A stretch of 64,000 nucleotides of DNA from Mycobacterium europaeum (GCF_002102155.1 NZ_LQOU01000014.1:1-64000); one strand, 5' to 3'; shown: positions 47,263-56,731, counted from the first letter of the stretch. The notes: generated by a model from the letters alone, not told the origin. Program-made: numbers and translations.

Positions 47263-49382
47263 CGCGGCAGGCCGAGGAGCCGCTCGGCGGCTACGGTGAG
47301 CAGGATCTGCTCGGTGCCGCCGGCGATGGTCAGGCAGCGGGTGTTCAAGAAGTCGTACACCGCGTGGTTGCGGACCAGCCCGCCGCCCTCGGAGACGTCC
47401 ATCATGTACTCGGCCAGCGCCTGCCGGTAGCGCACGCCGATGAGCTTGCGGACGCTGGACTGCGCGCCCGGGTCCTGCCCGCCGACGGCGAGCTGGGCGA
47501 TCCGCTGGTCCAGCAGCGCACCGGTCTGGGCGATCACGATCAACCGGCCGAGCCGATCCTGCTGCGCGGCGTCGAGGTCGAGCTTCGCCAGCACCCTGAG
47601 CAGCTCCTCCATCGGGTTGCCCAGCGCGGTGCCGGTGGCCATCGCGACGCGCTCGTTGGCCAGCGTGGTCCGCGCCAGCCGCCAGCCGTCGTTCACCGCG
47701 CCGACCACCAGCTCGTCGGGGACGAACACGTTGTCCAGGAAGACCTCGTTGAACAGCGAGTCGCCGGTGATCTCGCGCAGCGGCCGGATCTCGATGCCGG
47801 GCGAGCGCATGTCGACGATGAAGTAGGTGATGCCCTTGTGCTTCGGCGCGTCGGGATCGGTGCGGGCCAGGCACACACCCCAGCGCGCCTTGTGCGCCGC
47901 CGACGTCCAGACCTTCTGCCCGGTGAGCAGCCAGCCGCCCTCACCCCGCACCGCCTTGGTACGCAGCGACGCCAGGTCCGAGCCGGCTCCCGGCTCGGAA
48001 AACAGCTGGCACCACAGGAATTCACCGCGCAGGGTGCCCGGCACGAAGCGCTCGATCTGCTCGGGGGTGCCGTGCTCGAGGATGGTCGGCGCCGCCCACC
48101 AGCCGATCACCAGGTCCGGGCGGATCACGCCGGCCGCCGCCATCTCCTGATCGATCAGCAGCTGTTCGGCCGGTGACGCGGAGCGCCCGTGCGGAGCCGG
48201 CCAGTGCGGCGCCTGCAGCCCGGCCTCGGCGAGCGCCGCCTGGCGCTTCTCCTCGGGCAGCGCGGCGACCTCAGCGATGGCCGCGGCGATCGCCGCACGC
48301 TGGCCCTCGACGTCGGTGAGGTCGATTCCCAGCCGCCGCCGCACGCCGGCCTGGGTCAGTTCGGTGACGCGGCGCAACCAGCGCTCGGCGCCGCCCAGGA
48401 AGCGTCCGATGGCGTGCGCCCGGCGCAGGTACAGGTGGGCGTCGTGCTCCCAGGTGCAGCCGATGCCGCCGAGGACCTGGATGCAGTCCTTGACGTTGGC
48501 CTTGGCGGCGGCGATACCGATGCTCGCGGCCAATGCGGCCGCGATCGAAAACTGCTCGGGATCGGACTCCGCGGCGGCGCGGGCGGCGTCGGCGGCGGCC
48601 ACCTCCGCCTGCTCGGCGCGGCACAGCATCTCGGCACACAGGTGCTTGACGGCCTGGAAGCTGCCGATCGGCTTGCCGAACTGCTCGCGGACCTTGGCGT
48701 AGTCGACGGCGGTGTCCAGTGACCACCGCGTCACGCCGGCGGCCTCGGCCGCCAGCACGGTCGCCGCCAGCTCCTCGACCCGCGCCGGCGACGCCGCGAT
48801 CACGGTGGCCGGTGCCGACGTCAACACCACCCGGGCGAGCGGCCGGGAGAAGTCGGTGGCCTCCAGCGGCTCGATCTGCACGCCTTGCGAGGCGGTGTCG
48901 ACCAGCAGCCACTTGCCGTCGGCGGGCAGCAGCAGGACACCACCGTCGGCGGCGCCCAACGCCCACGGCAGGACACCCGACACGCGCGAGCTGTCGGCGT
49001 CGAACTGGGCGTCACCTTCCAGCGCCAGCCCGGCGAAGCGTTCGCCGGCGGCCAGCTGCCCCAGCAGTTCGGGATCGGTGACGACGAGCGTCGCCAGCGC
49101 GGTGGTCGCCACCGGGCCGGGCACCAGCGCCTTGGCCGCTTCCTCGACCATCGCGCACAGATCCTCGACGCTGCCGTCCGCGCCGCCGTGCTCCTCGGGG
49201 ATCGCGACACCGAAGATGCCCAGCTCGGCCAGGCGGGCGAAGACCGGGCGCCACGCGTCCGTGTCGCCCCGCTCGACCTCGCGGATTGCCGTCGTCCCGC
49301 CGGGCCCCGACGTCGCGTTGCGGGCCCAGTCGCGCACCAGGGCGCGCGCGGCGAACTGCTCGTCTGTGACGGTCGCTACCAC
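47259..49382 (-). CDS. fadE34: Two-domain acyl-CoA dehydrogenase FadE34 (ChsE3)
   Basis: This 707-residue fusion of two acyl-CoA dehydrogenase domains corresponds to Rv3573c. The N-terminal half (about 1-340) has YAKVREQFGKPIGSFQAVKH and lacks SEPGAGSD. The C-terminal half has SEPGAGSDLASLRTKAV and IAGGTEQILLTVAAERLLG. It dehydrogenates the 24-carbon steroid-24-oyl-CoA. GTG 49382 is the start. The KstR operator at 49493-49506 lies between it and kstR. Confidence 0.93.
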   Translation of the reverse strand: MVATVTDEQFAARALVRDWARNATSGPGGTTAIREVERGDTDAWRPVFARLAELGIFGVAIPEEHGGADGSVEDLCAMVEEAAKALVPGPVATTALATLVVTDPELLGQLAAGERFAGLALEGDAQFDADSSRVSGVLPWALGAADGGVLLLPADGKWLLVDTASQGVQIEPLEATDFSRPLARVVLTSAPATVIAASPARVEELAATVLAAEAAGVTRWSLDTAVDYAKVREQFGKPIGSFQAVKHLCAEMLCRAEQAEVAAADAARAAAESDPEQFSIAAALAASIGIAAAKANVKDCIQVLGGIGCTWEHDAHLYLRRAHAIGRFLGGAERWLRRVTELTQAGVRRRLGIDLTDVEGQRAAIAAAIAEVAALPEEKRQAALAEAGLQAPHWPAPHGRSASPAEQLLIDQEMAAAGVIRPDLVIGWWAAPTILEHGTPEQIERFVPGTLRGEFLWCQLFSEPGAGSDLASLRTKAVRGEGGWLLTGQKVWTSAAHKARWGVCLARTDPDAPKHKGITYFIVDMRSPGIEIRPLREITGDSLFNEVFLDNVFVPDELVVGAVNDGWRLARTTLANERVAMATGTALGNPMEELLRVLAKLDLDAAQQDRLGRLIVIAQTGALLDQRIAQLAVGGQDPGAQSSVRKLIGVRYRQALAEYMMDVSEGGGLVRNHAVYDFLNTRCLTIAGGTEQILLTVAAERLLGLPR

Positions 49383-49492
49383 CCTCGGGACCTCCGCGTC
49401 CTTCGACTCGACGTGACCTGGGGCCTACGACCCCTAGCTCTCGATTGTCCTGTCTGCCTCGGGTCGCTGCGCAACCCGACCACGTCGCAGAC

Positions 49493-49506
49493 TAGAACGT
49501 GTTCTA
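49493..49506. promoter_or_regulatory. KstR operator between fadE34 and kstR
   Basis: TAGAACGTGTTCTA matches TnnAACnnGTTnnA with near-perfect dyad symmetry. It is 111 bases upstream of fadE34 and 142 bases upstream of kstR, so both are controlled and kstR is autoregulated. Confidence 0.9.
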
Positions 49507-49647
49507 ATAGTGCCAGCGATCGACCGTCAAGTCGAACGCCATCGCAGCAGCACATGCGGCTGTCCCGGCGGTACGGAGGTGGGAAATTCACACTCAGCAT
49601 GCGTATCGTTTGCAAGCGAGCCGCCAGGAACAGGAGCAACCCCGCAG

Positions 49648-50319
49648 ATGCCAGCCAGTGCCAACTCGAAGGCCACCTCGAGCCGCGCTTCTGACTCGCA
49701 GCCGCGCGAGGTGATGAACGTGGCAGTGCTGGCCGAGTCCGAACTCGGCTCTGAGGCCCAGCGGGAGCGGCGCAAGCGCATCCTGGACGCCACCATGGCC
49801 ATCGCGTCCAAGGGTGGCTATGAGGCGGTTCAGATGCGTGCCGTCGCGGACCGCGCCGACGTCGCGGTGGGCACTCTGTACCGGTATTTCCCGTCGAAGG
49901 TGCACCTGCTGGTTTCGGCGCTGGGCCGCGAATTCAGCCGCATCGACGCCAAGACCGACCGCTCGTCGGTCGCCGGGGGCACGCCGTTTCAACGGCTGAA
50001 CTTCATGGTCGGCAAGCTCAACCGGGCCATGCAGCGCAATCCCCTGCTCACCGAGGCCATGACGCGTGCCTATGTGTTCGCCGACGCCTCGGCGGCCAGC
50101 GAGGTCGACCAGGTCGAGAAGCTCATCGACTCCATGTTCGCCCGGGCCATGGCGGACGGGGAGCCGACCGAGGACCAGTACCACATCGCCCGGGTGATCT
50201 CGGACGTGTGGCTGTCCAACCTGCTCGCCTGGCTCACCCGGCGCGCCTCGGCGACCGACGTCAGCAAGCGCCTGGACCTGGCCGTGCGGTTGCTGATCGG
50301 GGACCAGAACGGCGGCTAG
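49648..50319 (+). CDS. kstR: TetR-family cholesterol repressor KstR
   Basis: This 223-residue TetR repressor corresponds to Rv3574 and controls side-chain and ring A/B degradation genes. The HTH is in GYEAVQMRAVADRADVAVG followed by LYRYFPSKVHLL. From NVAVLAESELGSEAQRERRK onward the sequence is almost identical to M. tuberculosis as I recall it. ATG 49648 (MPASANSKATSSRASD) was chosen, with CAGGAG about 12 bases upstream. Confidence 0.95.
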   Translation: MPASANSKATSSRASDSQPREVMNVAVLAESELGSEAQRERRKRILDATMAIASKGGYEAVQMRAVADRADVAVGTLYRYFPSKVHLLVSALGREFSRIDAKTDRSSVAGGTPFQRLNFMVGKLNRAMQRNPLLTEAMTRAYVFADASAASEVDQVEKLIDSMFARAMADGEPTEDQYHIARVISDVWLSNLLAWLTRRASATDVSKRLDLAVRLLIGDQNGG

Positions 50320-50320
50320 C

Positions 50321-50393
50321 GGCGATCGCAAGCGCGGCGTAGCCGGGCGCTGGGGGTACCCCCGCGAAGCTGGGGGACGGGTCGCCGCCATCA
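50321..50393. repeat. Dispersed palindromic repeat, copy between kstR and the LacI gene
   Basis: The element contains GCGTAGC, CTGGGGGTACCCCC, GCGAAGCTGGGGGA and is bracketed by GGCGA and TCGCC in inverted orientation. Its core resembles the repeats at 17651-17694 and 29243-29305 (TGGGGGyACC followed by CCCGC and GGGGGA) but is more diverged. It fills the gap between two convergent genes and may end both transcripts. Confidence 0.6.
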
Positions 50394-50396
50394 GGG

Positions 50397-51476
50397 CTAG
50401 GCGGGCGGACCGGCGGTGCGGCCCCGGATCAGCTGGGTGCCCAGGACCTCGGCGACGGGCAGGCCCGACCGCGGCGGACTCAACAACAGCTCACCGGCCC
50501 GGCGACCCTTTTGCAGGCTCGGCTGCGACACCGTGGTCAAGCCCCGGCCGACCGCGTCGGGCACCCCGTCGAAACCGGTGACGGTCATCTGCCCGGGCAC
50601 GTAAATGCCATGTGCGCGAAGGTAATCCATGGCGGACAGGGCCAATATGTCCGCCGTGCACATCAGCGCGGTGATCCGCGGGTTGGCCTCCAGCGCCGCC
50701 TTGGCCGCGGCCCCACCCGAGTCCGGCAGGTGCTCGTAGCTCTCCACCACGGTCAGCGCGCCGGGGTCGACGCCGGCCGCCGTCATCGCCTCCCACACCC
50801 CGGTGATCCGTTCGCGCTGCACGTCGAAGGCCGGCGACCGTAACCGGTCGACGTCCACCAGCCCTTGCCGCCGGTCCCGGCCGAGCCGCATGGTCAGCAA
50901 CCCGATCTCGCGATGCCCCAGGCCGAGCACGTAGTCCGCCAGCTCGCGCATCGCCGCCCGGTCGTCGATGCCCACCCGGGACACACCGGCGAGCCCCTTC
51001 GGCTGGTCGACCACCACGACCGGCAACCGGCGCTGCAGGACGACCTGCAGGTAGGGGTCGTCTTCGCAGACCGAATACACCACGAAACCGTCCACACCGG
51101 CGCCCAGCACCGCGCTCATCCCGTCCTCCATGCTGCGGCCGGGCCCGACGGCCACCAGCAGCAGCCCCTGCCCCAGCTCTTCGCAGGACTGGGCGACCCC
51201 TGCGACGAAGTCCCGGGCCGCCGGGTCGCTGAAGAAGTAGGTCAGCGGTTCGGCCATCACCAGGCCGACCGCGCCCGCCTTGCGGGTGCGCAGGGATCGC
51301 GCCACGGGGTCCGGACCCGGGTAGCCGAGCCGCTTGGCCGTCGCCAGCACGCGTTCGCGCAGGTCGGCGGAGAGTTGATCCGGCCGGTTGAAGGCGTTCG
51401 AGATCGTGGTGCGCGACACCTTCAGTTCGTCGGCCAGCGATGCCAGAGTCGCACGCCGGCGCGGTGCGGGACCCAC
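50397..51476 (-). CDS. LacI-family regulator, Rv3575c counterpart
   Basis: This 359-residue regulator has the LacI HTH (TLASLADELKVSRTTISNAF) and a periplasmic-binding-like ligand domain (VGLVMAEPLTYFF, VVVVDQPKGLAGVSRVGID, VTGFDGVPDAVGRGLTTVSQ). The start is GTG 51476. The ligand is unknown. It diverges from a zinc-type ABC transporter operon, and a Zur-like box lies 60 bases upstream of its start. Confidence 0.88.
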   Translation of the reverse strand: MGPAPRRRATLASLADELKVSRTTISNAFNRPDQLSADLRERVLATAKRLGYPGPDPVARSLRTRKAGAVGLVMAEPLTYFFSDPAARDFVAGVAQSCEELGQGLLLVAVGPGRSMEDGMSAVLGAGVDGFVVYSVCEDDPYLQVVLQRRLPVVVVDQPKGLAGVSRVGIDDRAAMRELADYVLGLGHREIGLLTMRLGRDRRQGLVDVDRLRSPAFDVQRERITGVWEAMTAAGVDPGALTVVESYEHLPDSGGAAAKAALEANPRITALMCTADILALSAMDYLRAHGIYVPGQMTVTGFDGVPDAVGRGLTTVSQPSLQKGRRAGELLLSPPRSGLPVAEVLGTQLIRGRTAGPPA

Positions 51477-51536
51477 GTTCGGTGACGCTACAGCGGATCG
51501 ACTGTCGCGCCTACGCGGCGGCCGACCGCCAGTTTG

Positions 51537-51557
51537 TAATGGAAACGATTTTCATTA
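51537..51557. promoter_or_regulatory. Candidate Zur box
   Basis: TAATGGAAACG followed by ATTTTCATTA forms a 21-base AT-rich dyad with two non-matching pairs near the centre. It resembles mycobacterial Zur sites (TGAAAATnATTTTCA type). It lies 42 bases upstream of the substrate-binding protein start. Confidence 0.7.
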
Positions 51558-51599
51558 GTATTGTGGGTCGGCCGGTCGGCCAGTGAGAGGATTTCGGAC

Positions 51600-52544
51600 G
51601 TGCGCATGGCGCTCAAGCGGGGACGACGCGCGGTGCGTGATGCGCTGCGTTGGCTGCCTGCCGCGCTGGTCCTGCTGGCCGCCGCCGCGCTCACCGGTTG
51701 CGGCGGCACGGCGCACCCACGCGCGGCCACCGTCGTGGCCTCCACCGGCGTCTGGGGCAGCGTGGTGCTCGCCGTCACCGGCCGTCACATCCCGGTGAAC
51801 TCCATCCTGACCGGGGCCGACACCGACCCGCATTCCTATCAAGCCAGCCCCTCGGATGCCGCGGCCATCGCCGACGCCACCCTGGTCGTGTACAACGGCG
51901 GCGGTTACGACCCCTGGGTCGAGCAGGTGCTGGCGGGGCATCCGGGCGTGCAATCGATCGGCGCCTACTCGTTCCTCAAGGGGGCCGGCGCGGGACAGCA
52001 GCCGGCCAACGAGCACGTCTTCTACAACCTCGGCGTCGCCAAGTCGGTGGCCTTCGCCGTCGCCGACCGCGTGGCCGCCATCGACCCGGCCCACGCCGCC
52101 GAGTACCGCGCCAACGCCGCCGAGTTCTGCCGCGGCGCGGACGCGATCGCCATCTCCGAACACGCCATCGCGAGCGCCTACCCCGGCACCCCGGTCATCT
52201 CGACCGAGCCGGTCGGCCACTACCTGCTGGCGGCCACCGGACTGGTCAACCGCACACCGCCCGCCTTCACCGCCGCCAACGAGAACGAGACCGATCCCTC
52301 GCCGGCCGACATGGCGTTCGTCCTCGACCTGATCAACCACCGCCAGGTGTCGGCGGTGCTGGTCAATCCGCAGACGTCCACCGCGGCGATCAACGGTGTG
52401 CGGGACGCCGCGCAGCGCTCGGGCGTGCCGGTGACCGAGGTGAGCGAAACCCTGCCCGCCGGAACCGATTACCTGACCTGGCAGCGCAACACGGTCAACC
52501 AGCTGCTGACCGCGCTGCAGTCGGGCCGGTCCGTGCAGCCATGA
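51600..52544 (+). CDS. Zinc-type ABC transporter substrate-binding lipoprotein
   Basis: This 314-residue cluster A-I binding protein has a lipobox LTGC (C34 from GTG 51600). Putative metal ligands are H78 (DTDPHSYQ), H139 (ANEHVFYN) and H207 (EPVGHYLL), as in ZnuA-like proteins. The usual His-rich loop is absent. AGAGGA precedes GTG 51600 by about 8 bases; ATG 51606 is an alternative. Its stop overlaps the next ATG (ATGA). The Zur-like box implies zinc starvation control. Confidence 0.83.
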   Translation: MRMALKRGRRAVRDALRWLPAALVLLAAAALTGCGGTAHPRAATVVASTGVWGSVVLAVTGRHIPVNSILTGADTDPHSYQASPSDAAAIADATLVVYNGGGYDPWVEQVLAGHPGVQSIGAYSFLKGAGAGQQPANEHVFYNLGVAKSVAFAVADRVAAIDPAHAAEYRANAAEFCRGADAIAISEHAIASAYPGTPVISTEPVGHYLLAATGLVNRTPPAFTAANENETDPSPADMAFVLDLINHRQVSAVLVNPQTSTAAINGVRDAAQRSGVPVTEVSETLPAGTDYLTWQRNTVNQLLTALQSGRSVQP

Positions 52545-53365
52545 CCCTCGATGCGGCCCGGGCCGTCGACCGCTACCCGGACACCGTCTCGCTGCGCGGT
52601 GCCCGGCTGGCGTTCGGGGACCGCGTGCTGTGGGACCACCTCGACCTGTCGGTGTCGCGCGGCGAGTTCATCGCGGTCCTCGGTCCCAACGGCAGCGGCA
52701 AGACGTCGCTGCTCAAGGTGCTGCTGGGGCAGCTGTCGCTGTCCGCCGGTGTCGCGCTGGTCGACGGAAAGCCGATGACCTCGGGCAGCGAACGCGTCGG
52801 CTACGTGCCGCAACACCGGCCGATGGACCACGACGTGATGCTTCGGGGACGCGACCTGGTTCGGCTGGGCTTCGACGGTCACCGGTGGGGCGGCCTGCCG
52901 CTGAGGGGCGCCGACCGGGCACGCCGCCGCGCGGCGGTGGCCGACGCGCTGCGGCAGGTCAACGCCGAGCACCTGGCGGACGTCCGGGTGGGCGTGATGT
53001 CGGGCGGGGAGTTGCAGCGGATCCGCATCGCGCAGGCGCTGGTGAGCGATCCGATGCTGCTGCTCTGCGACGAGCCGCTGCTGGCCCTGGACCCGGCGAA
53101 CGCCAAGCTGGTGTCCGCACTGATCGACCGCCGCCGCCGCGAGGCGGCGACCACCGTCATCGTCGTGACCCACGACGTCAACGCGATCCTGCCGTACGTG
53201 GACCGGCTGGTGTATCTGGTCGACGGCCGATTCCGCATCGGCACCGTCGACGAGGTGATGACCACGGAGACGCTCTCCTTGCTGTACCGGGCCGACATCG
53301 AGGTGGTGAAGGTCAAGGACCGCTACGTGGTGGTGGGCGACACCAACGACGGTGCGCACCCGTGA
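52541..53365 (+). CDS. Zinc-type ABC transporter ATP-binding protein
   Basis: This 274-residue ATPase has Walker A LGPNGSGKTSLLKVL, Q-loop VGYVPQHRPMDHD, signature MSGGELQRIRIAQAL, Walker B LLLCDEPLLALD and H-loop VVTHDVNAIL. The D-loop reads LLALD. Its stop overlaps the permease GTG (GTGA), so three genes are coupled. The family (MntB/ZnuC type) imports zinc or manganese; zinc is favoured by the upstream box. Confidence 0.88.
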   Translation: MTLDAARAVDRYPDTVSLRGARLAFGDRVLWDHLDLSVSRGEFIAVLGPNGSGKTSLLKVLLGQLSLSAGVALVDGKPMTSGSERVGYVPQHRPMDHDVMLRGRDLVRLGFDGHRWGGLPLRGADRARRRAAVADALRQVNAEHLADVRVGVMSGGELQRIRIAQALVSDPMLLLCDEPLLALDPANAKLVSALIDRRRREAATTVIVVTHDVNAILPYVDRLVYLVDGRFRIGTVDEVMTTETLSLLYRADIEVVKVKDRYVVVGDTNDGAHP

Positions 53366-54222
53366 ACCACCGGCTCACCGACGTCCTTGCGCACCTGCTC
53401 GACTTCGACGTCACCGCGCACCTGCTCGGCCACGACTTCGTCCGCCAGGCGCTGCTCGCCGCCGCGCTGCTGGGACTGGTGGCGGGGCTGATCGGGCCGT
53501 TCATCGTGATGCGCCAGATGTCGTTCGCCGTGCACGGTTCCAGCGAATTGTCTTTGACCGGAGCGGCTTTCGCACTGCTGGTCGGGTTCTCGGTGGGGCT
53601 GGGAGCGCTGGTGGGCAGCGCACTGGCGGCCGCGCTGTTCGGCGTTCTGGGGCGGCGGGCCCGCGAACGCGACTCGGTGATCGGCGTGGTGCTGGCCTTC
53701 GGGCTCGGCCTGGCGGTGCTGTTCCTCTACCTCTACCCGGGCCGCACCGCGACCAGCTTCGCGTTGCTCACCGGTCAGATCGTCGGCGTCAGCTACACCG
53801 GGCTGACCATGCTGGCCCTGGTGTGCCTGCTCGTCATCGCGGTGCTGGGCATCTGCTACCGCCCGCTGTTGTTCGCCACCGTCGACCCCGACGTCGCGGC
53901 GGCCCGCGGCGTGCCCGTGCGCGCGCTGGGCATCGTGTTCGCCGCGCTGGTCGGTGTGGTGGCCGCCCAGGCCGTGCAGATCGTCGGGGCGCTGCTGGTG
54001 ATGTCGTTGCTGATCACCCCGGCGGCCGCGGCCGCCCGCGTGGTGGCCTCGCCGGCGACGGCGATGGTGGCCTCCGTCGTCTTCGCCGAGGTTTCCGCCG
54101 TCGGCGGCATCGTGCTGTCGCTGGCGCCCGGCGTCCCGGTGTCGGTCTTCGTCGCAGGCATTTCCTTCCTGATCTACCTGGTCTGCTGGCTGCTCGGGCG
54201 CCGGCGGGAAGTCGCCGCCTAA
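53362..54222 (+). CDS. Zinc-type ABC transporter permease
   Basis: This 286-residue protein has seven to eight hydrophobic helices of the ABC-3 (ZnuB/MntC) permease family. Typical pieces are FIVMRQMSFAVHGSSELSLT, ATSFALLTGQIVGV and VGALLVMSLLITPAAAAARV. It starts at GTG 53362, overlapping the ATPase stop. It is the last gene of the operon and is followed by lppH 37 bases later. Confidence 0.88.
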   Translation: MNHRLTDVLAHLLDFDVTAHLLGHDFVRQALLAAALLGLVAGLIGPFIVMRQMSFAVHGSSELSLTGAAFALLVGFSVGLGALVGSALAAALFGVLGRRARERDSVIGVVLAFGLGLAVLFLYLYPGRTATSFALLTGQIVGVSYTGLTMLALVCLLVIAVLGICYRPLLFATVDPDVAAARGVPVRALGIVFAALVGVVAAQAVQIVGALLVMSLLITPAAAAARVVASPATAMVASVVFAEVSAVGGIVLSLAPGVPVSVFVAGISFLIYLVCWLLGRRREVAA

Positions 54223-54259
54223 GCTTGTCGCCATTGACGGGCCCCGCGTCCGAAAGGCT

Positions 54260-54973
54260 GTGGTGCGTAGGCAAATCCCGATCCTGCTGCAGGCGGCGGC
54301 GTGCGGCCTGACGGCCGGCTGCACCACCATCGTCGGTGGTAGCGCCGCGCCCGCGGACACCCGCGGTCCGCTGCCGGGGGCGCCGGTTGCGGTCACCGCC
54401 CTCGACGGGCTGCTGCTCGACGACAGCAAGCTCAACGAGATCGTGGGCGCGGGCATGCGGATCCGGTATCGCACGCAGGAGATGTGGGACTCGAGCCAGA
54501 CGTTCAGCGACAAGAGCTGCTTGGCGATGGCCGGGCCGGCCCAGCAGGCCGTGTACGCGGACACCGGCTGGACCGCGGTGCGCGGCGAGCGACTGGACGA
54601 CAGCTTCGACGACCCCAAGGTGCGCAACGGCTCCGTCAACCAGGCCGTGATCGCCTACCCCGCGGCCCGGCAGGCCAACGCGTTCTACGACGCCTCGGTC
54701 CGGAGGTGGTCCGCCTGTGCCAACCGCCGGTTCGTCGACCATCCCCCCGGCCAGCCCGAGATCGCGTGGGCCGTCGCCGATTCCCACAAGGTCGGCGGCA
54801 CGCTCAGCACGTCCGAAGAGCAGGAGGGCAGCCAGGACGGCTGGCGGTGCCAGCGCGCGCTGACCGTGCGCAACAACATCGTCGTCGACGTGGCCGCCTG
54901 CGGCTCCTTCTTGTCCGGTGGGTCCGCGGTCGACGTCGCCCAACAGATCGCGGCCGCGGTGGTCACCCGCTAG
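54260..54973 (+). CDS. lppH: Lipoprotein LppH (PknH sensor-like domain)
   Basis: This 237-residue lipoprotein corresponds to Rv3576 and has the same length. The lipobox is LTAGC near residue 21. The rest resembles the extracellular sensor domain of PknH (LLDDSKLNEIVGAG, VNQAVIAYPAARQANAF, WRCQRALTVRNNIVVDVAAC). It has no kinase domain. GAAAGG precedes GTG 54260; GTG 54263 is an alternative. Confidence 0.85.
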   Translation: MVRRQIPILLQAAACGLTAGCTTIVGGSAAPADTRGPLPGAPVAVTALDGLLLDDSKLNEIVGAGMRIRYRTQEMWDSSQTFSDKSCLAMAGPAQQAVYADTGWTAVRGERLDDSFDDPKVRNGSVNQAVIAYPAARQANAFYDASVRRWSACANRRFVDHPPGQPEIAWAVADSHKVGGTLSTSEEQEGSQDGWRCQRALTVRNNIVVDVAACGSFLSGGSAVDVAQQIAAAVVTR

Positions 54974-55034
54974 GTGCCGGGGAAGACGACCGCCTCTGAA
55001 GGACGGCGCCGGCGCCGCCCCATAAGCTGGGCGG

Positions 55035-55793
55035 GTGGCCCGCATCGACCTCAACGCCGACCTGGGCGAGGGCTTCGGCGTCTGGCGCCTCGGCGATGAC
55101 GACGCCATGCTGCGGATCGTCACCAGCGCCAACGTGGCGTGTGGATTCCATGCCGGGGATCCGGCCGGCCTGCTGCGGGTCTGCCGGTCGGCCGCCGAGC
55201 GCGGTGTTCGGATCGGGGCGCAGGTGAGCTATCGCGACCTGGCCGGCTTCGGCAGGCGCTTCATCGACGTCGCCGCCGACGACCTCGTCGCCGATGTGGT
55301 GTATCAGATCGGCGCGCTGCAGGCGATCGCGCGCGCGTCGGGCTCCGCGGTTTCCTACGTCAAACCCCATGGTGCGCTGTACAACACGATCGTGACCCAC
55401 CGCGAACAGGCGGCCGCGGTCGCCGACGCGGTGCGAATGGTGGACCCGGCGCTGCCCGTGCTGGGCCTGGCCGGCTCGGCGTTTTTCGACGAGGCCGCGC
55501 GCCGCGGCCTGCGCACGGTGGCCGAGGCCTTCGCCGATCGCGCCTACCGGCCCGACGGCCAGTTGGTGTCGCGCCGCGAGCCCGGCGCGGTGCTGCACGA
55601 CCCGGCGGCGATCGCCGAGCGCGTGCTGGGCATGGTGACCTCCGGCCGGGTCACCGCTGCCGGCGGCGCGTCCGTCTCGGTCGACGTGGAATCGGTTTGC
55701 GTGCATGGTGATTCGCCCGGTGCGGCGCAGATCGCCGCCGCCGTCCGCGATCGGCTGCAGGCCGCGGGTGTCGAGATCGGGGCGTTCGCCTGA
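55035..55793 (+). CDS. LamB/YcsF family protein (5-oxoprolinase subunit A-like)
   Basis: This 252-residue protein has [45 protein letters not shown] and [17 protein letters not shown], the hallmarks of PxpA. The enzyme normally needs PxpB and PxpC, which are not visible in this window. The start is GTG 55035, and its TGA overlaps the next ATG (TGATG). I recall no equivalent between Rv3576 and Rv3577 in M. tuberculosis. Confidence 0.85.
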   Translation: MARIDLNADLGEGFGVWRLGDDDAMLRIVTSANVACGFHAGDPAGLLRVCRSAAERGVRIGAQVSYRDLAGFGRRFIDVAADDLVADVVYQIGALQAIARASGSAVSYVKPHGALYNTIVTHREQAAAVADAVRMVDPALPVLGLAGSAFFDEAARRGLRTVAEAFADRAYRPDGQLVSRREPGAVLHDPAAIAERVLGMVTSGRVTAAGGASVSVDVESVCVHGDSPGAAQIAAAVRDRLQAAGVEIGAFA

Positions 55794-56716
55794 TGCGGCT
55801 CAAACTCGGCCGGCCCGACATCGCACGGTATGCGGACCGGTTCGACGCGCCCGCCGCCGAACCCGGCTCGCTGTCGGTGTCGGTGCTGTGGATGGGCGTG
55901 GCGACGCTGCTCGTCGACGACGGGTCGTCGGCGCTGCTGACCGACGGCTACTTCTCCCGGCCCGGCCTGGCCCGGGTGGCCGCCGGCAGGGTGGCGCCGG
56001 CGCCGGCCCGCGTGGACGGCTGCCTGGCCCGGGCCAAGGTGTCCCGGCTGGAGGCCGTGATCCCGGTGCACACCCACATCGACCACGCCCTGGATTCCGC
56101 GCTGGTGGCCGAACGCACCGGCGCACTGCTGGTCGGCGGTGAGTCGGCGGCCAATGTCGGGCGCGGACACGGGCTGCCCGACGAACGGATCGTCGTCGCC
56201 CAGAGCGGCGAGCCGATCACGCTGGGCGCCTACGACGTGACGCTGGTGGAGTCCCATCACTGCCCGCCGGACCGCTTCCCCGGCACCATCGACGCGCCGC
56301 TGACCCCGCCGGTCAAGGCCTCCGCCTACCGCTGCGGTGAGGCCTGGTCGGCGCTGGTGCACCACCGGCCGTCGGAGCGGCGGCTGCTGATCCAGGGCAG
56401 CGCCGGCTTCGTCAGGGGCGCGCTGGCCGGCCACCGCGCCGACGTCGTCTACCTGTCGGTCGGGCAGCTGGGGCTGCGGCCGCGGTCCTACCTGATCGAC
56501 TACTGGACCGAGACCGTGCGCGCGGTGGGGGCGCGCCGGGTGCTCCTCATTCACTGGGACGACTTCTTCCGGCCGCTGTCGAAACCGCTGCGGGCGTTGC
56601 CCTATGCGGGCGACGACCTCGACGTGTCGGTCCGCATCCTCGACGAGCTGGCCGCGCACGACGGTGTCGCGCTGCACCTGCCGACGGTGTGGCGGCGCGA
56701 GGACCCCTGGGCGTGA
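55793..56716 (+). CDS. Metallo-beta-lactamase-fold hydrolase, Rv3577 counterpart
   Basis: This 307-residue MBL-fold protein has the metal site PVHTHIDHALDSALV (HxHxDH), followed by LVESHHCPPDRFPG and a final LLIHWDDFFRPL histidine. The substrate is unknown. Translation is probably coupled to the PxpA-like gene, because ATG 55793 overlaps its stop. Confidence 0.85.
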   Translation: MRLKLGRPDIARYADRFDAPAAEPGSLSVSVLWMGVATLLVDDGSSALLTDGYFSRPGLARVAAGRVAPAPARVDGCLARAKVSRLEAVIPVHTHIDHALDSALVAERTGALLVGGESAANVGRGHGLPDERIVVAQSGEPITLGAYDVTLVESHHCPPDRFPGTIDAPLTPPVKASAYRCGEAWSALVHHRPSERRLLIQGSAGFVRGALAGHRADVVYLSVGQLGLRPRSYLIDYWTETVRAVGARRVLLIHWDDFFRPLSKPLRALPYAGDDLDVSVRILDELAAHDGVALHLPTVWRREDPWA

Positions 56717-56731
56717 AGCGGCCTTAAGACA

